In this document: positions 60,134 through 64,000 of the stretch, piece after piece
Numbering within the stretch: the stretch's first letter is position 1
Layout: the number at the start of each line of letters is the position of its first letter
Assembly (NCBI GenBank): GCA_000023185.1
Contig: CP001622.1
Coordinates: 3,777,501 to 3,841,500 of the forward strand
Direction: 5' to 3'
Source: Rhizobium leguminosarum bv. trifolii WSM1325
Lineage (GTDB): Bacteria > Pseudomonadota > Alphaproteobacteria > Rhizobiales > Rhizobiaceae
DNA: 64,000 bases
Notes under the pieces: generated by a model
What the model was told of the DNA's origin: nothing
The model's database searches: none
What the model saw: the letters and a program-made list of their open reading frames with translations, nothing else
Position numbers and translations under genes: made by a program

Positions 60134-62377
60134 ATGCGTTCCGTCGTTTCCTTCAACGAAGGCTGGAGTTTCCATGAGGGCTTCGGCCAGCGTTTGCTCG
60201 AAGCTTTCGATGCCGCCAAGTCGGTCAGCCTGCCGCATACCGCCGTCGAACTGCCCTTCAGCTATTTCGACGAGACCAGCTATCAGCGCGCCTTCACCTA
60301 TCAGAAGGTGCTGCGCTGGCTGCCGGAATTCGAGGGCCGCGAGGTTTCGCTCGTCTTCGATGCCGCCATGGCCGACAGCGTCGTCTATCTGAACGGCGAA
60401 GAAATCATTGCCTATAAGGACGGATACACGCCCTTCGAGGCCCGCCTCACCGGCAAGCTCGTCAAGGGCGAGAACCTCGTCACCGTCAAGATCGACGGCA
60501 GCGAGAACCCTGACATTCCGCCTTTCGGCGGCCGCATCGATTATCTGACCTATGCCGGCATCTACCGCGATGTCTGGCTGAAGGTCACCGACCCGGTCTC
60601 GATCCGCAATCTCAAGATCGAAACCACTGACGTTCTTCGCCCGGAGAAATCGGCGACCATCCGCGTCGACATCGCCAATCCCGAGGGCCGCAGCTTCTCG
60701 GCGACCGTCACTGCCACGCTGAAACAGGCCGACGGCACGGTGGTCGCCACTGCCGCGACCGAAACGATCGGCAGCCGCACCACGCTCTCCTTTGGCGGCC
60801 TCACCGGCATCGCCCTCTGGGACATCACCGATCCCACGCTCTATGACGTCACCGTCGAGCTCAGGACCGAACACGGCTCCGACCGTATTTCCACCCGGTT
60901 CGGCTTCCGCACCGCCGAATTCACGCCGGAAGGTTTCCTCCTCAACGGCAAGCCATTGAAGCTGCGCGGCCTCAACCGCCACCAGGCCTTCCCTTATGTC
61001 GGTTATGCCGCCGGCCGCTCTGCCCAGGAGCGTGACGCCGACATCATGAAGACGGTGCTGAAGTGCAATATTGTCCGCACTTCGCATTATCCGCAGTCGA
61101 AATGGTTCCTCGATCGATGCGACGCAATCGGCCTGCTGGTTTTCGAGGAGATCCCCGGCTGGCAGCATATCGGCGATGCCGACTGGCAGCAGGAATCGAT
61201 CGAGAACGTCCGCCGCATGATTGAGCGCGACTGGAACCACCCCTCGATCATCATCTGGGGCGTGCGCATCAACGAATCGCAGGATAATCACGATTTCTAC
61301 GCCAAGACCAATCGCCTCGCCCGTGAACTCGACAGTACCCGCCAGACCGGCGGCGTGCGTTATCTCACCGAGAGCGAGCTGCTCGAAGACGTCTACACGA
61401 TGAACGACTTCATCCTCGGCAATGAAGAGCTGCCGGGCGCCAACCGACCGCGCACCGCCCTGCGCGCCCAGCAGGAAAATACCGGACTATCGCACAAGGT
61501 GCCGTACCTGATCACCGAGTTCAACGGCCACATGCACCCGACGAAGATCTATGACCAGGAGCAGCGCCAGGCCGAGCATGTGCGCCGGCACCTGGAAGTG
61601 CTGAATGCCGCCCATGGCGATCCTGATATCTCCGGCGCCATCGGCTGGTGCATGTTCGATTACAACACCCACAAGGATTTCGGCTCCGGCGACCGCATCT
61701 GCTATCACGGCGTGATGGACATGTTCCGCGAGCCGAAATTCGCGGCCTATGCCTATATCAGCCAGTGCGACCCTTCCGAGGAGATCGTCATGAAGCCGGT
61801 GACCTTCTGGGCGCGCGGCGAACGCAATATCGGCGGCGTGCTGCCGCTGATCATCCTGACCAATTGCGACGAGGTGGAACTGCAATATGGCGGGCTTTCC
61901 AAGCGCATCGGTCCGGATCGCGAGAACTACCCGCATCTGCCGCACCCGCCCGTCGTGCTCGACCATCGGCACTTTACCGCCGATGAGCTCGGCACCTGGG
62001 GTCTCGAATGGATCGACGGCACCTTCACCGGCTATATCGGCGGCGAGCCGGTGGCCAGCCTGACGCTGGTGGCCGATCCGTTGCCGACGACTCTGGAAGT
62101 CGTTGCCGACAGCTCGACGCTGAAGGCCCGTGAACGCGACAGCACGCGGGTCATCATCCGCGCCCTCGACCAGCGCGGCCAGCGCCTGCCTTTCTTGAAC
62201 GACAGCATTTCGCTGAAGGTTCACGGCCCGGCTAGGATCGTCGGCCCGACCAATGTCCCGCTGCAGGGCGGCACCGCCGGTTTCTGGCTGGAGGCGACCG
62301 GGTTCACCGGCGAGATCACTATCGAAGCGGTTTCCACGCGTTTTGCGTCGGTGACGCTCGGCGTGACGGCTGCCTAG
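60134..62377 (+). CDS. Glycoside hydrolase family 2 (beta-galactosidase/glucuronidase-like)
   Basis: A 747-residue enzyme with the GH2 domain order: sugar-binding jelly roll (~1-155), Ig-like domain (~160-262), catalytic barrel (~265-550) and C-terminal beta domains. The acid/base Glu381 is in WGVRINESQ and the nucleophile Glu462 in YLITEFNGH; RGLNRHQAFPYVG and IVRTSHYPQSKWFLDRCD are conserved. There is no signal peptide, so it hydrolyses an imported beta-glycoside in the cytoplasm. The sugar cannot be told from sequence; galactoside, glucuronide or mannoside are possible. GGAG is 8 bases before the ATG. A palindromic repeat overlaps its stop codon. Confidence 0.92.
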   Translation: MRSVVSFNEGWSFHEGFGQRLLEAFDAAKSVSLPHTAVELPFSYFDETSYQRAFTYQKVLRWLPEFEGREVSLVFDAAMADSVVYLNGEEIIAYKDGYTPFEARLTGKLVKGENLVTVKIDGSENPDIPPFGGRIDYLTYAGIYRDVWLKVTDPVSIRNLKIETTDVLRPEKSATIRVDIANPEGRSFSATVTATLKQADGTVVATAATETIGSRTTLSFGGLTGIALWDITDPTLYDVTVELRTEHGSDRISTRFGFRTAEFTPEGFLLNGKPLKLRGLNRHQAFPYVGYAAGRSAQERDADIMKTVLKCNIVRTSHYPQSKWFLDRCDAIGLLVFEEIPGWQHIGDADWQQESIENVRRMIERDWNHPSIIIWGVRINESQDNHDFYAKTNRLARELDSTRQTGGVRYLTESELLEDVYTMNDFILGNEELPGANRPRTALRAQQENTGLSHKVPYLITEFNGHMHPTKIYDQEQRQAEHVRRHLEVLNAAHGDPDISGAIGWCMFDYNTHKDFGSGDRICYHGVMDMFREPKFAAYAYISQCDPSEEIVMKPVTFWARGERNIGGVLPLIILTNCDEVELQYGGLSKRIGPDRENYPHLPHPPVVLDHRHFTADELGTWGLEWIDGTFTGYIGGEPVASLTLVADPLPTTLEVVADSSTLKARERDSTRVIIRALDQRGQRLPFLNDSISLKVHGPARIVGPTNVPLQGGTAGFWLEATGFTGEITIEAVSTRFASVTLGVTAA

Positions 62378-62425
62378 CGCATAACCCCGAAAATCGAAAT
62401 CGATTTTCGGAAAGGAATTATGCGC
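62377..62425 (+). repeat. GCGCATAA palindromic repeat, copy 2
   Basis: Outer arms GCGCATAA and TTATGCGC; inner arms CCGAAAATCG and CGATTTTCGG around AAAT. The first base of the repeat is the last base of the GH2 stop codon. It is followed by CAAACTGTTAGAGCG and an imperfect hairpin GCGTC / GACGC (about 62455-62470), the same order as after dgoD. Confidence 0.8.
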
Positions 62426-62487
62426 AAACTCAAACTGTTAGAGCGTCCTTAGTGCGTCTTTCTAGACGCGCGGCGCTCCAACGGCCC

Positions 62488-63603
62488 TCACCCGATCCTG
62501 AGCTGGCTACTGGGATCGAAGAAGACGGCCTTATCGAGATTGAATGCGAGGCGGGTGTTTTGTCCTGGCGCGATGCCGGTATCGGCGCGCAGGCGGGCGA
62601 CGACGGATTTACCGCCGAGCTTGGTGACGGCGAAGGTATCGGAGCCGGCCGGTTCGACCACCTCGATCAGGCAATCGCCCTCGGTCAGCGAGCGCGCCTT
62701 GCGGTCGGCGCCATCGGGATCGGTCAAGGCCTCCGGCCGGATGCCGAAGATCACCTGTCTGCCGGTATAGGCGGTCAGGCCGTCATTGCCTGAGATGACG
62801 GGCAGTCGGAGCGGGGCGGCATTCGGCCGCTCCAGCGAGACTTCGAGGCCGCCGGCGCCGTTCTCGACGGTGGCGTTGAGCAGGTTCATCGCCGGCGAGC
62901 CCATGAAGTCGGCGACGAAGATGTTGGAGGGGCTGTTATAGATCTCGGCCGGCGTGCCGAACTGCTGCAGCACGCCATCCTTCAGTACGGCGATCTTGGT
63001 CGCCAGCGTCATCGCCTCGATCTGGTCGTGGGTGACATAGACGAAGGTGGTGCCCATGCGCTGATGCAGCCGCTTGATCTCGGTGCGCATGTCGACGCGC
63101 AGCTTGGCGTCGAGATTGGAGAGCGGTTCGTCGAACAGGAAGACCTGCGGATTGCGCACCAGCGCCCTTCCCATGGCGACACGCTGGCGCTGGCCGCCGG
63201 AGAGCTGGCTCGGCTTGCGGTCGAGCAGATGGCCGATCTGCAGCATGTCGGAGACTTGGGCGATCGCCCTGGCGCGCTCCTCCTTCGGCACACCGCGGAT
63301 CTCCATGCCGAAGGCGATGTTGCCCGCCACCGTCATGTTCGGATAGAGCGCATAGGACTGGAACACCATGGCGATGTCGCGCTTGGAGGGATGCAGGCCG
63401 CTGATGTCGCGCCCGTCGATCTTGATATCGCCTGAGGTGATCGTCTCCAGCCCGGCAATGGTGTTGAGCAGGGTGGACTTGCCGCAGCCGGATGGGCCGA
63501 CCAGCACGAGAAAGCCGCCCTTTTCGAGTTCGAGGTCGATCCCCTTGAGAATGTCGACTGCGCCGAAGCGCTTTTTGAGACCGGAGATTTCGAGGAAGGC
63601 CAT
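62488..63603 (-). CDS. Sugar ABC transporter ATP-binding protein (UgpC/MalK-like)
   Basis: A 371-residue CUT1 ATPase: Walker [15 protein letters not shown]-loop [12 protein letters not shown], signature [16 protein letters not shown], Walker [13 protein letters not shown]-loop VTHDQIEAMT, then a MOP/TOBE domain (FGIRPEALTDPDG). It follows a MalG-class permease gene by 3 bp and is the last gene of an importer operon that enters the window from the right. The substrate cannot be judged. Its 3' end faces the GH2 gene. Confidence 0.92.
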   Translation of the reverse strand: MAFLEISGLKKRFGAVDILKGIDLELEKGGFLVLVGPSGCGKSTLLNTIAGLETITSGDIKIDGRDISGLHPSKRDIAMVFQSYALYPNMTVAGNIAFGMEIRGVPKEERARAIAQVSDMLQIGHLLDRKPSQLSGGQRQRVAMGRALVRNPQVFLFDEPLSNLDAKLRVDMRTEIKRLHQRMGTTFVYVTHDQIEAMTLATKIAVLKDGVLQQFGTPAEIYNSPSNIFVADFMGSPAMNLLNATVENGAGGLEVSLERPNAAPLRLPVISGNDGLTAYTGRQVIFGIRPEALTDPDGADRKARSLTEGDCLIEVVEPAGSDTFAVTKLGGKSVVARLRADTGIAPGQNTRLAFNLDKAVFFDPSSQLRIG

Positions 63604-63606
63604 GGA

Positions 63607-64000
63607 TTACCCTTTGACAGCGCCCGCCATCAGACCGCGCACGAAGTAGCGGCCGGCGAGGATATAGACGATGAGCGTCGGCACGGCGGCGATCATCGCC
63701 GCCGCCATGTTGACATTGTATTCGACGACGCCCGTCGAGGTGTTGACGACATTGTTCAGCGCCACCGTCATCGGCATGGTGTCACCGGTGCCGGCGTAAG
63801 CCGAGGCAAACAGGAAGTCGTTCCAGATATTGGTGAACTGGTAGATCACCGTGACGACGATGATCGGCAGCGAGTTCGGCAGCATGATGCGGCGGAAGAT
63901 CTGGAAGAAGCTGGCGCCATCGACCTGGGCGGCCCTGACCAGCTCGGTCGGAAAGGCCTCGTAGAAATTGCGGAAGAACAGCGTCGTGAAGCCGAGGCCA
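63607..64000 (-). CDS. Sugar ABC transporter permease, MalG class (3' part)
   Basis: The last ~130 residues of a permease whose start is beyond the window edge; the frame is open to base 63999. The EAA loop ELVRAAQVDGASFFQIFRRI lies at the visible start, followed by LPIIVVTVIYQFTNIWNDFLFA, AAMIAAVPTLIVYILAGRYFVRGLMAGAVKG. It is the membrane partner of the ATPase encoded 3 bp downstream. Confidence 0.9.
   Translation of the reverse strand, partial: GLGFTTLFFRNFYEAFPTELVRAAQVDGASFFQIFRRIMLPNSLPIIVVTVIYQFTNIWNDFLFASAYAGTGDTMPMTVALNNVVNTSTGVVEYNVNMAAAMIAAVPTLIVYILAGRYFVRGLMAGAVKG

Noticed and set aside
59987..61291. Minus-strand open frame opposite the GH2 gene
   Set aside because: Shadow of a GH2 gene with both catalytic Glu residues; no independent support.

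Overview
The window looks like chromosomal (or chromid) DNA of a fast-growing Rhizobium, most likely from the R. leguminosarum / R. etli / R. phaseoli group. Support is the high GC content, the density of sugar ABC importers with SorC, LacI, GntR and RpiR regulators, a smoEFGK-mtlK polyol operon, an exoD homologue, a class III cyclase, and several short palindromic intergenic repeats typical of this group. No rRNA, tRNA, CRISPR array, insertion sequence, phage gene or replication origin was recognised. Species assignment is inference.

Layout. 1-4866: polyamine-type importer plus an aminobutyraldehyde dehydrogenase, in the order of E. coli ydcSTUV-patD. 5017-10705: small envelope genes, a two-component system (7465-8202 and downstream), a pair of unknown genes (degenerate receiver-like protein plus membrane protein), DoxX and DUF1345 proteins. 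10798-15959: transaldolase divergent from a SorC regulator, an orphan gene, an Ada-like DNA repair protein, a DUF2244 protein and endonuclease III. 15924-17726: TetR/VOC divergent pair with two palindromic operators, then an EI24 membrane protein. 17961-28074: RpiR regulator and the polyol locus (smoC-like regulator, smoE, F, G, K, mtlK, HAD phosphatase, FGGY kinase), which lacks smoS. 28222-32026: exoD, ROK kinase and GH20 hexosaminidase (amino-sugar use). 32175-37217: TetR-controlled RND efflux pump. 37401-37832: osmC. 38040-45418: araFGH-type importer, mutarotase, sugar dehydrogenase, GntR regulator and galactonate dehydratase, an oxidative galactose/arabinose module. 45572-50451: DoxX, an SDR, an adenylate cyclase, a LacI regulator and a phytanoyl-CoA-dioxygenase-like enzyme. 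50544-62377: an SDR, a lactonase-like protein, a ThuA-like protein, an ABC importer, a Gfo/Idh oxidoreductase, a LacI regulator and a GH2 glycosidase, a probable catabolic cluster for an unidentified glycoside. 62488-64000: start of another sugar ABC importer.

The genes mostly serve carbohydrate capture and oxidation. Each importer sits beside its own regulator and its first catabolic enzymes. Three solute-binding-protein genes are each followed by RNA hairpins before the permease or ATPase genes, which suggests differential expression within operons. Three copies of one palindromic repeat lie directly after stop codons of sugar genes (rpiR, dgoD, GH2), and another 267-bp inverted-repeat element begins on the base after the stop of an SDR gene.

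The best candidates for undescribed biology are the 48-62 kb glycoside cluster, a 21-codon Arg-rich leader ORF coupled to the GH2 gene (60067-60132), the unknown gene pair at 8437-9392, and the 3'-end repeat family. All functions are read from sequence motifs and family knowledge; no database search was run.
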